Shown here: positions 34,056-42,470 of the stretch, one piece after another | Layout of the letters: each line of letters starts with the position of its first letter | Position numbering within the stretch: the first letter of the stretch is position 1 | DNA from: JBPCOI01 sp051000395 | GTDB lineage: Bacteria; Actinomycetota; Actinomycetes; Mycobacteriales; Jatrophihabitantaceae | Direction of reading: 5' to 3' | Length of the DNA: 64,000 nucleotides | Assembly: GCA_051000395.1 (NCBI GenBank) | Contig: JBPCOI010000078.1 | Location: 1 to 64,000 of the forward strand | The notes under the pieces: generated by a model | The model's input: the letters and a program-made list of their open reading frames with translations, nothing else | Told to the model about the DNA's origin: nothing | The model's database searches: none | Program-made: the position numbers and the translations under genes

Positions 34056-35246
34056 TTATCGCGCGTTCGTGGCGGCGGCAATCGTCGCGTCGATGACGCG
34101 AGCCACGTCGCCGTCTGACATCGCGCTGTAGATCGGCAGCGAGACCACGCGCCGGAACTGCGCCGTGGCCACCGGGAAGTCCTCCGGCGCATAGCCGTAC
34201 TCGGACACGTAGTAACTGTGCAGGTGCAAGGGGATGAAGTGCACCGACGTCCCGATCCCGGCGGCATTGAGCTCCTCGATGAAGCGGTCGCGTCCGATCG
34301 GCGCCCAGTCGTTGAGCCGCAGCAGATACAGGTGCCACGAGGTCTGCACGCCGTCGGGGACCGTCGGGCATTCGAGCGCATCCAGCCTTGCGAACGCCCT
34401 CGTGTACGCCGCTGCGATCTCGGCGCGTCGGGCACTCATCTGCTCGGCACGCGACAGCTGGACGATGCCCAGCGCGGCCGCCAGGTCGGTGAGGTTGTAC
34501 TTGTAACCGGCCGCGACGATGTCGTAGGCCCAGCTGCCGCCCTCGGCGTAGCGCGTCCACGCCTGCCGGCTCAGGCCGTGCAGGCTCATCGAGCGCGCGC
34601 GGTCCGCGACGTCCTGGTCCTCGGTGACGAGCATGCCACCCTCGCCAGTGGTGATCGTCTTCGTTGCGTAGAAGGAGAAGCAGGCGGTGCCCGGGATATC
34701 CCCGGGAAGGCTGCCGACCGGGCGGCCTCGGTAGGCGGACGGGAACGCGTGAGCGGCGTCCTCGACGACCGCCAGGCCGCTGTCGCGGGCCAGCGCCCAG
34801 ATAGCGTCCATGTCGCACGGGACACCGGCGATGTGCACCGGGACGATCGCCCGCGGCCGCCCCTGGCGAGCGTCCAACCGAGCCTCGACGGCCTCGCGCA
34901 GCCGGCCCGGATCGAGATTGAGCGTGACCGGGTCGATGTCGACGAAGACCGGGGTGGCGCCGAGATAGCGCACCACCTCCGCCGTGGCCGCGAAGGTGTA
35001 CGGCGACATGAACACTAGGTCGCCGGGGCGGACGTCGAGAGCCTCCAGGCTCAGGTGCAGGGCAGCGGTGCACGAGTTGAGCGCGACGGCGTGGGTGGCG
35101 CCCACCGATGCGGCGAACTCCTCCTCGAAGCGCCGGGCCTGCTGGCCGGTCGTCAGCCAGCGCGACTTCAGCACGTCGACGACGGCATCGATCTCGCGCT
35201 GCCCGATATCGGGGACAGCGAACGGCAGCGGCTTGTCGGACGTCAT
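34056..35246 (-). CDS. DegT/DnrJ/EryC1/StrS sugar aminotransferase
   Basis: This 396-residue PLP enzyme transfers an amino group to a keto sugar nucleotide. It has ALNSCTAALHLSLEAL in the small cofactor loop, EDAAHAFPSAYRG with the PLP-binding Asp, and FSFYATKTITTGEGGM with the catalytic Lys. The first residues (PFAVPDIGQREIDAVVDVLKSRWLTTG) are those of the PglE/PseC/ArnB group. With the PglF-like dehydratase at 22574 as source of the 4-keto sugar it would make a 4-amino-4,6-dideoxy sugar, the natural substrate of the nearby formyltransferase. It lies 11 bases after the stop of the fused flippase gene. Confidence 0.87.
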   Translation of the reverse strand: MTSDKPLPFAVPDIGQREIDAVVDVLKSRWLTTGQQARRFEEEFAASVGATHAVALNSCTAALHLSLEALDVRPGDLVFMSPYTFAATAEVVRYLGATPVFVDIDPVTLNLDPGRLREAVEARLDARQGRPRAIVPVHIAGVPCDMDAIWALARDSGLAVVEDAAHAFPSAYRGRPVGSLPGDIPGTACFSFYATKTITTGEGGMLVTEDQDVADRARSMSLHGLSRQAWTRYAEGGSWAYDIVAAGYKYNLTDLAAALGIVQLSRAEQMSARRAEIAAAYTRAFARLDALECPTVPDGVQTSWHLYLLRLNDWAPIGRDRFIEELNAAGIGTSVHFIPLHLHSYYVSEYGYAPEDFPVATAQFRRVVSLPIYSAMSDGDVARVIDATIAAATNAR

Positions 35247-35257
35247 CGCGCCCTAAC

Positions 35258-38143
35258 CTAGCTGACCGGCTCGGGCACCGGTTGCGCCACGGGGGCGAGC
35301 ACGAGATCGCCAGTGTCGCCGGTGTCGCTCGTGTCCTCGCCGAGCAGGTCCAGGCGCCGGTAGGCCACCCAGAACGGGATCGTGGCGGCGACCTGGGCGA
35401 TGGCAAGCCCCCAGGCCGCTCCTGACGCCCCGGCCGCGTAGGAGCCGGCGACCGCGCCCACGAGAACGAGCGCGCCGGTGACCAGAGACAGGCGCAGGAT
35501 CGAGCCGGACCGGCGGCGTACCAGTAGGGCCACCATGGGTCCCTGCTGGACGCAGTTCGCGACGTTCCAGATGATGACGGGAAGCAGCAGCGACTTGGCG
35601 ACGAACCAGTTCTGTCCGACCACCAGGCGACCGGCGTGGTCGGGTACGAGGTAGATCAGCAGGCCGAGCAACGTGACGGCCAGGCCGAGCACGATCGACA
35701 GGCCGGGGATGAATCGCCGCAGGCGCGGATCGCCGTTGCGGTAGAGCCTGCTGGCCTCCGGCACCCCGAAGCTGACGGCCGAGGACTGCACCGTCGTGCC
35801 GGGTGTCATCAGCGTCCGCGAGGCTGCCAAGCGGCCCAGCGCGACCGTGCCCGCGATAGCTCCGATCAACGCGAGCGAGATGCGCCCGGCGACCTGCTGC
35901 GCGCTGTTTCCGGCGGCGATGCGGCTACCCAGGCTCCAGTGCTCGCGGGTCCAGGCCCAGGCCTGGTGCACTGCCGGCAGCAAGCGCGCCTGCGCCACGC
36001 CGACGACCACTCCGACCCCGGTCCCGGCCGCCCACAGCAGCAAGAGCAACGCGGTCGAGGCCGCGTGCGGCCTGAGTACGAGGACGTACGCGAGCAGCAG
36101 CGTCGCGACCAGGCAGGCGCCGTCGTTGAACACTGCCCGCCACGGTCGGGCCACCGCGAAGAAGTAGACCCGCCAGCCTTCCTGCACGATGAGCGCCGGC
36201 AGCACGACCGCGCTCGCGAGGACCACCGAGCGGCTCTGCCCGTGCACTGCCAGCGAGCTGGCGGCGGTGATCGCGAAAGCGATCGTGCCGATCACGAGGC
36301 AGGCACCCAGCGCCTGCGCTCCGGCCCGCCGCTGCGCGGCGCGGGCGGCTGCGGAGAAGTTGATGCTCAGCGGGGCGAGGATCAGCGACTTGAGGATGAC
36401 CTTGACCAGGAACGCGCCGGTGTAGGCGAGCGTGAACTCGCCCACGTGGCTCACCGACAAGTAGTGCAGCGCCAGGAACAGGACCACGAAGTTCTGCAGG
36501 CTGGACAGGGCCTCGTCGGTGAAGGCCGCGATCGCGCGTCCCCGCGCCCCGCGCAGTGCGTGCGCGGCCAGTCCGCCGCCGGGGACGGGATGGAAGGCGT
36601 CCCAGCCATTGGGGCCAGGATCGAACAGACTGTCCGGCCACGCTGGGCTGTCCACGCCGAGCGCGTGCATTGTGGCCGGTGCGGCCGGCGCCTTCGGCGC
36701 GGGCGCTTCGACCGGCTGCGCCGGCGAGGTCCGTGTCGGGGCGGTGAGACCGGGTGTGGCAGCAATCGGCGCGTGCGCTGCCCGCCGCTTCGAGAGGAAG
36801 TACGTCACCAGCACGAATGGCAGCAGCAGCAGCAGGCGCTGGATGTTGCGGTCGGTCCAGGTCGCGGTACCACCCCACGCGAGGTCACTGATGCTTCCGA
36901 CCAGAATGGCCAGGCCCACGAAGCTATACACGTCCCGTTGGCTGATCAACGGCTTGCCGATACGCCGCTCGAGTCGGTTGTCGAGCCAGCGGACGGCCCA
37001 GCCGAGCACCGGGATCATGAGGATCAGGCCGAACCAACCGAAGTTGTAATACCACTCGCCTTGTGGCATGCACGGCATCGACAGCTTCGTCGTTATCGTC
37101 TCGGGGTGCAGATCGAGGGCGAGGACCCGGCCGAACTGCAGCGGCTTGTGCGGCCACAACTGCCGCGGCACGATCACGATCACCTCGGCGAGCAACGTCG
37201 ACCCGCCACCCCCGGTCAGGTGCTCGTGGAGCAACTGTCCGACGGTCGCAAGCGGGTTCACCAAGGAACCCAGACCTGATGCCGACGCCTGCACGGTGTT
37301 GTTCGTCGCGCTGGCCAACCTCTGCTGTCCGATCGTCGCGAACAGCGCCAGCGTGGGTAACACGGTGAGCACGGCGATCGGTTTCACCCGGGTCCGCAAC
37401 CGATACTGCGCGAGCACCACGGTGGCGATCACCAGCGTCGCGAGCCGCAACCTGCCGTATCCGGAGAAGACGACCAGGTAGTAGACGATGAACACGCCGC
37501 CCGCCAGACAGGTGCGCACCGGTGTCTGAAGTGCCTTGATACCGCCGCTGAGCAGCAGCGACGAGGCGAACATGATGACACCCACCTCGGCCGCACAGAT
37601 GGTGAGACCGCCGAGAGCCGGCCCGGTTCGGTTGAGCGTGGCACCTACAAGGAACAGGATGGTGCCCACGAACCGCAGACTGGTTGCCTCACCTAGCGAG
37701 ATCGGCGGACGCACCACGTGCGCAACGGCGCCCGAGCGCATCGACCGTCGCCAGAAGAGCAGGTACATGGCGGCGGTGGAGGCATAGATCACCAAGCCCG
37801 CTTCGAGGATGCTGCCACGCGTTGTGGCGGGCGGAACCTGTCCGGCCCAGTACCAGGCTCCGCAGCCGACCATGATTCCGGCGGTGATGCAGTACACCCC
37901 CGCGGCCGAGACGCGGCTACCCCCGTGCGTCACGAAAGCCGCGATGCCCGCGGCGATTGCGGCGATGGCCAGGATGCGCAGTGCGAGGATGTCGTTGCCG
38001 CTGTTGGCGATCGCCAGGACTACCGGTGGCACGGCGAGGGAACTCAACTCGACCGGCAACCGCCCGATCCCGTGCCTCGGCTGGCCTGGCTCGGGGTCGG
38101 GTCGCGCGGCAGGTCGTTCGCGCGGCAGTGACGGCGCAACCAC
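35258..38143 (-). CDS. fused Wzy-like polymerase and Wzx-like flippase
   Basis: This uninterrupted 961-residue membrane protein consists of two parts. Residues about 35-455 form a polymerase-like unit with ten or more helices, a large loop with IVPRQLWPHKP (325-334, the R-x-W-P-x-K-P signature of oligosaccharide repeat-unit polymerases) and GEWYYNFGWFGLILM (362-376). Residues 455-540 are an Ala/Pro-rich linker. Residues about 540-940 look like a Wzx/MATE-type flippase (FTDEALSSLQNFVVLFLALHYLSVSHVGEF, repeated two-helix units to AWGLAIAQVAATIPFWVAYRRL). The two steps, flipping lipid-linked repeats and polymerising them, are normally separate proteins. GTG 38143 has GGAGG 13 bases upstream; an internal ATG at codon 492 (36670) could start the flippase alone. 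Confidence 0.78.
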   Translation of the reverse strand: MVAPSLPRERPAARPDPEPGQPRHGIGRLPVELSSLAVPPVVLAIANSGNDILALRILAIAAIAAGIAAFVTHGGSRVSAAGVYCITAGIMVGCGAWYWAGQVPPATTRGSILEAGLVIYASTAAMYLLFWRRSMRSGAVAHVVRPPISLGEATSLRFVGTILFLVGATLNRTGPALGGLTICAAEVGVIMFASSLLLSGGIKALQTPVRTCLAGGVFIVYYLVVFSGYGRLRLATLVIATVVLAQYRLRTRVKPIAVLTVLPTLALFATIGQQRLASATNNTVQASASGLGSLVNPLATVGQLLHEHLTGGGGSTLLAEVIVIVPRQLWPHKPLQFGRVLALDLHPETITTKLSMPCMPQGEWYYNFGWFGLILMIPVLGWAVRWLDNRLERRIGKPLISQRDVYSFVGLAILVGSISDLAWGGTATWTDRNIQRLLLLLPFVLVTYFLSKRRAAHAPIAATPGLTAPTRTSPAQPVEAPAPKAPAAPATMHALGVDSPAWPDSLFDPGPNGWDAFHPVPGGGLAAHALRGARGRAIAAFTDEALSSLQNFVVLFLALHYLSVSHVGEFTLAYTGAFLVKVILKSLILAPLSINFSAAARAAQRRAGAQALGACLVIGTIAFAITAASSLAVHGQSRSVVLASAVVLPALIVQEGWRVYFFAVARPWRAVFNDGACLVATLLLAYVLVLRPHAASTALLLLLWAAGTGVGVVVGVAQARLLPAVHQAWAWTREHWSLGSRIAAGNSAQQVAGRISLALIGAIAGTVALGRLAASRTLMTPGTTVQSSAVSFGVPEASRLYRNGDPRLRRFIPGLSIVLGLAVTLLGLLIYLVPDHAGRLVVGQNWFVAKSLLLPVIIWNVANCVQQGPMVALLVRRRSGSILRLSLVTGALVLVGAVAGSYAAGASGAAWGLAIAQVAATIPFWVAYRRLDLLGEDTSDTGDTGDLVLAPVAQPVPEPVS

Positions 38144-38300
38144 GACTGATCACCAACCTCCGCTGAGGGCGTGGTTTAGGCGCCTTGCCGGGTCGAGCGC
38201 AGCGCCGCACCTTCGCGGCCGAGCGACCAGACGGGTCGCGCCGAAGCAGATCCTAGCGCGGGAAATCCAGCGCTGCCGCCCGAGATCGGGAAGCGGAGGC

Positions 38301-39845
38301 CTAGCCGTCCGGGTCGCCTGATCTCTGTGCGGGTGTGAGCGCGTCCGGGTGCGGGGTTCCGGTCAGCGTCGTGCGCGGATCGACGGGCAGGAAGGTCGGT
38401 GCGGTAGGCGACTGCCGGAAATCGAAATCGGCGCTGAGATCACCGAGGATCTTGGCGTTCTCGCGAACGTCCGGGCGCGGATCCGGCCGACCGTCGGTCG
38501 CGGGATCGATGCGCTGGCCGCCGAGGAAGTCGTCCTCGATGAACTTGTCGTATGCGTCGAAGGACAGGATCTGATGATCGACGTAGCCCTTCTTCGCATA
38601 CGGACTGATCACGATCCCGGGGACTCGCAGTCCGTAGCCGTTCTGGTCCACCGTCGGCGGCACGACGTGGTCGTAGAAGCCGCCCCAGTCGTCCCAGGCG
38701 AGGAAGATCGCCGTCGATTTCCAGTCCGGACCGCGCATGACGGCATTGATCAGGCTCGTCACGTACGACTGGCCGTAGCTGACCGGCGAGGGCGGGTGCT
38801 CGCTGTTCTGACCGGAGGGGATCACCCAGCTGACTGCGGGCAGGGTGCCGCTCTTGGCCGCGGCGTAGAACCTGGCGGTCGACTGGATGTTGCCTTCCTG
38901 CTTGTCTGCCCGGACCGTGTCGAAGTACGGCAGCGGATTCCAGTAACCGGGAGTCCTGGCGTTCTGCTTGACCGGCGCGCAGGTGATCGCCGAGTCGTTC
39001 TGGCAGTCGGGCTCGATGCCGTTGGCGACGTAGTACGCCCACGACACGTGATGCCGGTGCAGGAGGTAGGTGAGATCCGTCCAGGCATAGATCGGACGTG
39101 AGCCGGCGCCACCCTTGACGGCTGCGGCGTTCGGGAGGCCGGGGTCCGGCGGTACGCCCGGATTGACGTCCTGGTTCACGCAGGTCATCGGCGCGTTGTG
39201 CCGCCCGCATTGTGCCGACCATTCGGACACCATGAACAGGTGGACGGGCAGGCTGTAGGAGGCGTCCGGCTCGAACATGTGGTCTTGCAGCACGTAGTTC
39301 CTGGCGTAATACCAGTAGTTGGGGATGTCGCTGCCGGTGTGGTAGCCCATCACGTCGGGCTGATTGGAGTTGGTGCAGGCGGGGTCCTGCGGATCTCCGC
39401 ACCCATGCTTGGCCAACGCGAGTTCGGTGTTGAAACCGTCCATCTTCCCGCCGTGGATGTCGGCTGCTGCGTCGTTCGCGCCGTGCGGTCCACCGCCGTT
39501 GACGTCGGCGTGATCGGGATAGGGCCGCACGCACGGCTTGTTGTCCGCGGCGATGACGCAGACGGTGGGCTTGCCGTTGGCCATTCGGATGCCGTCGGCG
39601 CCGGGGTAGGTGCCGAAGTAGCTGTCGAACGAGCGGTTCTCCTGCATGATCATGATGACGTGCTTGATCACGTGGATCCCGCCAGTGGCGCCCGTCCGCG
39701 CCGACCCGAGGACGCGGGGCCCCGGTTCTGCCGCACCGGACGCGGACCCACCGGCGGGCTGCCCCGAGGAGGCCGTGCATGCCGCGGCAAGCAGCATCAG
39801 CGCACCCGCGACGGCGAGGCCGGCCCTGCTGCGAATGCGAATCAC
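38301..39845 (-). CDS. exported PF04185 phosphoesterase (phospholipase C/acid phosphatase-like), lipoprotein
   Basis: This 514-residue protein from GTG 39845 has a signal ending in the lipobox LAAAC (about residue 22), so it is probably a membrane-anchored lipoprotein. The catalytic domain of the alkaline-phosphatase-like phosphoesterase family is intact: IKHVIMIMQENRSFDSYFGTYPG, then PDVMGYHTGSDIPNYW, VHLFMVSEWSAQC and AWDDWGGFYDHVVPP. Family members cleave phospholipids or phosphate esters outside the cell. Its location inside the polysaccharide locus leaves open a role in removing phosphate or lipid from the glycan carrier. The 157 bases downstream, up to the fusion gene, hold no other gene. 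Confidence 0.83.
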   Translation of the reverse strand: MIRIRSRAGLAVAGALMLLAAACTASSGQPAGGSASGAAEPGPRVLGSARTGATGGIHVIKHVIMIMQENRSFDSYFGTYPGADGIRMANGKPTVCVIAADNKPCVRPYPDHADVNGGGPHGANDAAADIHGGKMDGFNTELALAKHGCGDPQDPACTNSNQPDVMGYHTGSDIPNYWYYARNYVLQDHMFEPDASYSLPVHLFMVSEWSAQCGRHNAPMTCVNQDVNPGVPPDPGLPNAAAVKGGAGSRPIYAWTDLTYLLHRHHVSWAYYVANGIEPDCQNDSAITCAPVKQNARTPGYWNPLPYFDTVRADKQEGNIQSTARFYAAAKSGTLPAVSWVIPSGQNSEHPPSPVSYGQSYVTSLINAVMRGPDWKSTAIFLAWDDWGGFYDHVVPPTVDQNGYGLRVPGIVISPYAKKGYVDHQILSFDAYDKFIEDDFLGGQRIDPATDGRPDPRPDVRENAKILGDLSADFDFRQSPTAPTFLPVDPRTTLTGTPHPDALTPAQRSGDPDG

Positions 39846-39962
39846 CCACCAATCCCGTCGAGCACGCGAGTGATCACCGTAGCCGCTGGCAAACGCGAGG
39901 CGGGACGGGGTCTGCTCACATCGCGGAGCACAGCGTCGGTTCCGGTGTGGGAGGGCGACGGG

Positions 39963-40313
39963 GTGACCGCGGCGGAGATCGACGCGTATCTGGCGCAACT
40001 GCCAGAGCCCAAGCGTGGCACGTTGCAGGCAGTGCGCGAGTCGATCCGTCGGGTGCTGCCGGAGGCCGAGGAAGGCATCTCGTATCGGATGCCGGCATTC
40101 CGGTTGGACGGCAAGGTCGTTGCGGGGTTCGCCGCGTTCACCAACTACGTGAGCTACTTGCCGCACAGCGGGTCGGTGCTCGCCGAGCTCGCGTCGATCT
40201 TGGGCGGCTTCGAACAGACCAAGAGTTGGCTGCATTTCCCGGTCGAGACCCCGCTGCCCGACGCGCTCGTCGCGCAACTCGTCGAGGCCAAGCTGCGCCA
40301 GCTCGGACACTGA
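39963..40313 (+). CDS. DUF1801/YdhG-like small protein
   Basis: This 116-residue protein from GTG 39963, with GGGAGG eight bases upstream (an alternative GTG at 39948 would include the ribosome binding site within the gene). It has the features of the YdhG/YjhX-like DUF1801 fold: EIDAYLAQLPEPKRGTLQAVRESIRRVLPEAEEGISYRMPAF, FAAFTNYVSYLPHSGSVL and WLHFPVETPLPDALVAQLVEAKL. It is related to frataxin-like iron-binding or stress proteins; function is unknown. It is divergent from the phosphoesterase and seems unrelated to polysaccharide synthesis. Confidence 0.8.
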   Translation: MTAAEIDAYLAQLPEPKRGTLQAVRESIRRVLPEAEEGISYRMPAFRLDGKVVAGFAAFTNYVSYLPHSGSVLAELASILGGFEQTKSWLHFPVETPLPDALVAQLVEAKLRQLGH

Positions 40314-40400
40314 TCGGTGGGTCGGCCCGAATCGAATAGGCCCGCACGGCGAGCGCCCCGACTACGACCGCCACCGACGTCGATCTCGTAGCCACTGCGG

Positions 40401-41270
40401 TCAGTACCCGTACCGCGCCCGCAGGGGCAGCGTTATCGCCTCGACGAGGCGACGTTCGCGCGCCGGCATCTGCCCCTTCCACCGGTCGTCGATCTGAATG
40501 GCACGGCTGGGATCGAAGCGCCACGGGTTGCCGGCGATGGCGTGCCCGCCTGAGACAGCCTCGACCGCCGGTGGCGGCTTCAGGCCGAGCCGTTCGCAGC
40601 TCGCGTACGGATCGGCGACCAGGTCCTCGTAGCGGATGCGGGCCGCCTGGCGGGGCGATTGCCTGGCCATTCGCTCGAACGCCAGGTTGTAGCTCAGCCA
40701 GTTGACCGCCGAGCGAGCGGGCGCGTGCTGCGGCATCAGCTGCCCGCTCATCGACGGATCGGGCTTGGGGCGGCTCAGCGAGAAGGCGACCGCCCGCGGA
40801 TCGCGTACCAGCTGGAGCACCCGCAGGCTCCTCGGCAGCCGATCGGCGACGACGACCGTGGACGCGACCTTCGAGCTGTCGACCAGCGCGCTCGCTCCGC
40901 TGACTGCCGTGATCGCCTCCTCGGTCCTGCGCCGCAGCTCCACGGCGTCCGCCGGCACGAGCGCACTGAGGCCGCGGACGATGGTCGCGCGCTGCGACGG
41001 CTCGCCGGACTCCACCCGGGCCGCCTCGGCAGCGGACGTCAGGCCGGTCCGGCCGAGCACGAGGTCCTGCACCGGTCCCCAGACCGGACACTCACGCAAC
41101 ACCACGCCGCAGGTGCACAGCCGGCCGTTGACGAACGATCTCCAGAGCAGGTGCAGTTCCCCGGCGTTGAAGCCGCCGGTGGCCAGTGAGACCAGGCCAG
41201 CCAGCAGCGTCGAGCCCGAGCGGACCGATCCGCCGATGTACCACAGGGGCGGCGTGGCGACGCTGGGCAT
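40401..41270 (-). CDS. sulfotransferase 3
   Basis: This 289-residue protein from ATG 41270, which has AAGGGA upstream; the frame is open to 41324 but adds 18 unlikely residues. It has a 5'-PSB loop GGSVRSGSTLL (13-23) and a 3'-PSB-like segment LQLVRDPRAVAFSLSRPK, then RIRYEDLVADPYASCERLGL. The Cys-rich insert CTCGVVLRECPVWG is typical of actinobacterial sulfotransferase-family proteins related to trehalose 2-sulfotransferase-like enzymes. TATCCT at 41333-41328 is a plausible -10. It is the third sulfotransferase of the locus and belongs to a branch distinct from the other two. Confidence 0.78.
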   Translation of the reverse strand: MPSVATPPLWYIGGSVRSGSTLLAGLVSLATGGFNAGELHLLWRSFVNGRLCTCGVVLRECPVWGPVQDLVLGRTGLTSAAEAARVESGEPSQRATIVRGLSALVPADAVELRRRTEEAITAVSGASALVDSSKVASTVVVADRLPRSLRVLQLVRDPRAVAFSLSRPKPDPSMSGQLMPQHAPARSAVNWLSYNLAFERMARQSPRQAARIRYEDLVADPYASCERLGLKPPPAVEAVSGGHAIAGNPWRFDPSRAIQIDDRWKGQMPARERRLVEAITLPLRARYGY

Positions 41271-41336
41271 CGAGTCCCTTTCGTGCGCGAGGATCGGGGG
41301 CGGACGGTGCGCTCCCGGCGGCACGTGAGGATAGCG

Positions 41337-42350
41337 CTACGAGAACGGCGCGAAGCCGGTCGCACCCGCGGTGACCGAGAGCACCTGGACGTCGCCGTCC
41401 GTCGCCGCCGGATGGCGCACCTGGAATCCGGCGAGCGTCCCCCAGTGCTGCGCGATCGCCGGGTCGGTGAAGGTCTGAGTCGCGCCCGGGTAGTCGACCG
41501 TGACCGACGAGTTCGCCAGGTCGACGCTCATGACCGTATGGTACACGGTCTGCGCGTCGGTCGTCAGCGGCGTTGCGAACTGGCCGCTGGCCAGGTCCAC
41601 CAAGGCGCTCCCGGCCTGGGCATAGAAGAGCACCCATCCGCCTGGATACACCGCGAACTGCACGGAGCTGTAACCGAAACTCCGCGTACACACGCCGACT
41701 ACGGCATTCTCGCGGCGCGTCGCACCCGGCGTGAAGACGTAGCTCATCCCGACGACCGTCGGCGCGACCGGGCCTGGCGCGGTGAGCACCGGCGCTCCGT
41801 CCGGGCCGAAGTTGGCGGGGTTGCCACGAACCATGCGCTCGTTCCGGATCACGAGTCGGGTGTTACCCGGGTCGAACTGCACGGCGTAGGGCTGGCCCCA
41901 TGGTGAAGAGTCACCGTTCAGGTTCCGATCCGAACGACGGAAGGCGTCCGACATCCCCGGACCGGGAGGGCCCGGGGGCTGGGAGGGGGGCGGCGGGACG
42001 TAGGTGCTCGGGTCGGGCGCGGCCGGCGTGCTGCCGCCTTGCCCTGCCCCCGTAGCGGGACGGTTGCCGGGCCCGCCTGCTGTCGTGCGGGCACTCCTCG
42101 ACGGCGCGAGCGTGCGACGAGCAGCCGGCGGTCGCGATAGCGACGCGCGGCGGTGAACCGACGACGACCGCGGACGAAGCAACGCGGTGCCGGCCGCGCG
42201 TGGCGATGCGGGCGAGCTGGCTTGCGGCGATGGCTGCTGGGCGCCGCGGCCCACCGTGACGCCGAGCGCGATAGCAGCCGTCAATCCGACGGCAGCGACC
42301 GCCGCCGCGGCTGAGCGCCAGTTGCCGGCGCTGACCCCCACCCGGTCCAC
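41337..42350 (-). CDS. exported jelly-roll-like protein, paralogue B
   Basis: This 337-residue relative of paralogue A has an N-terminal membrane anchor (about 12-34), a long Ser/Pro/Arg/Gly-rich linker (35-130) and the same beta-rich domain: DAFRRSDRNLNG, IRNERMVRGNP, VVGMSYVFTPGATRRENAVVG, FGYSSVQFAVYPGGW, NSSVTVDYPGATQTF, FQVRHPAATDGDVQVLSV. The GTG 42350 is six bases after TAGGTT (42362-42357), so the transcript is probably leaderless. It is divergent from paralogue C with 120 bases between. Compared with A the linker is much longer, which would place the domain further from the membrane. Confidence 0.75.
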   Translation of the reverse strand: MDRVGVSAGNWRSAAAAVAAVGLTAAIALGVTVGRGAQQPSPQASSPASPRAAGTALLRPRSSSVHRRASLSRPPAARRTLAPSRSARTTAGGPGNRPATGAGQGGSTPAAPDPSTYVPPPPSQPPGPPGPGMSDAFRRSDRNLNGDSSPWGQPYAVQFDPGNTRLVIRNERMVRGNPANFGPDGAPVLTAPGPVAPTVVGMSYVFTPGATRRENAVVGVCTRSFGYSSVQFAVYPGGWVLFYAQAGSALVDLASGQFATPLTTDAQTVYHTVMSVDLANSSVTVDYPGATQTFTDPAIAQHWGTLAGFQVRHPAATDGDVQVLSVTAGATGFAPFS

Positions 42351-42356
42351 GAGCGG

Positions 42357-42362
42357 AACCTA
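42357..42362 (-). promoter_or_regulatory. -10 box TAGGTT, leaderless start of paralogue B
   Basis: TAGGTT read on the minus strand ends six bases before GTG 42350. No Shine-Dalgarno sequence is present. Confidence 0.55.
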
Positions 42363-42458
42363 CCCGCGCGTCGCCGGACCCGCCTGTGGATCTCCAGCAC
42401 GTCCTCGGCCGGGACGCCGGGGCGCCTCCAGCTGCTCCGGTGGCAGTGCCGCGACGGG

Positions 42459-42464
42459 TAGGAT
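42459..42464 (+). promoter_or_regulatory. -10 box TAGGAT, leaderless start of paralogue C
   Basis: TAGGAT ends six bases before GTG 42471, mirroring the arrangement of the divergent paralogue B and of 29456-29468 and 51902-51914. Confidence 0.6.
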
Positions 42465-42470
42465 GCGCGC

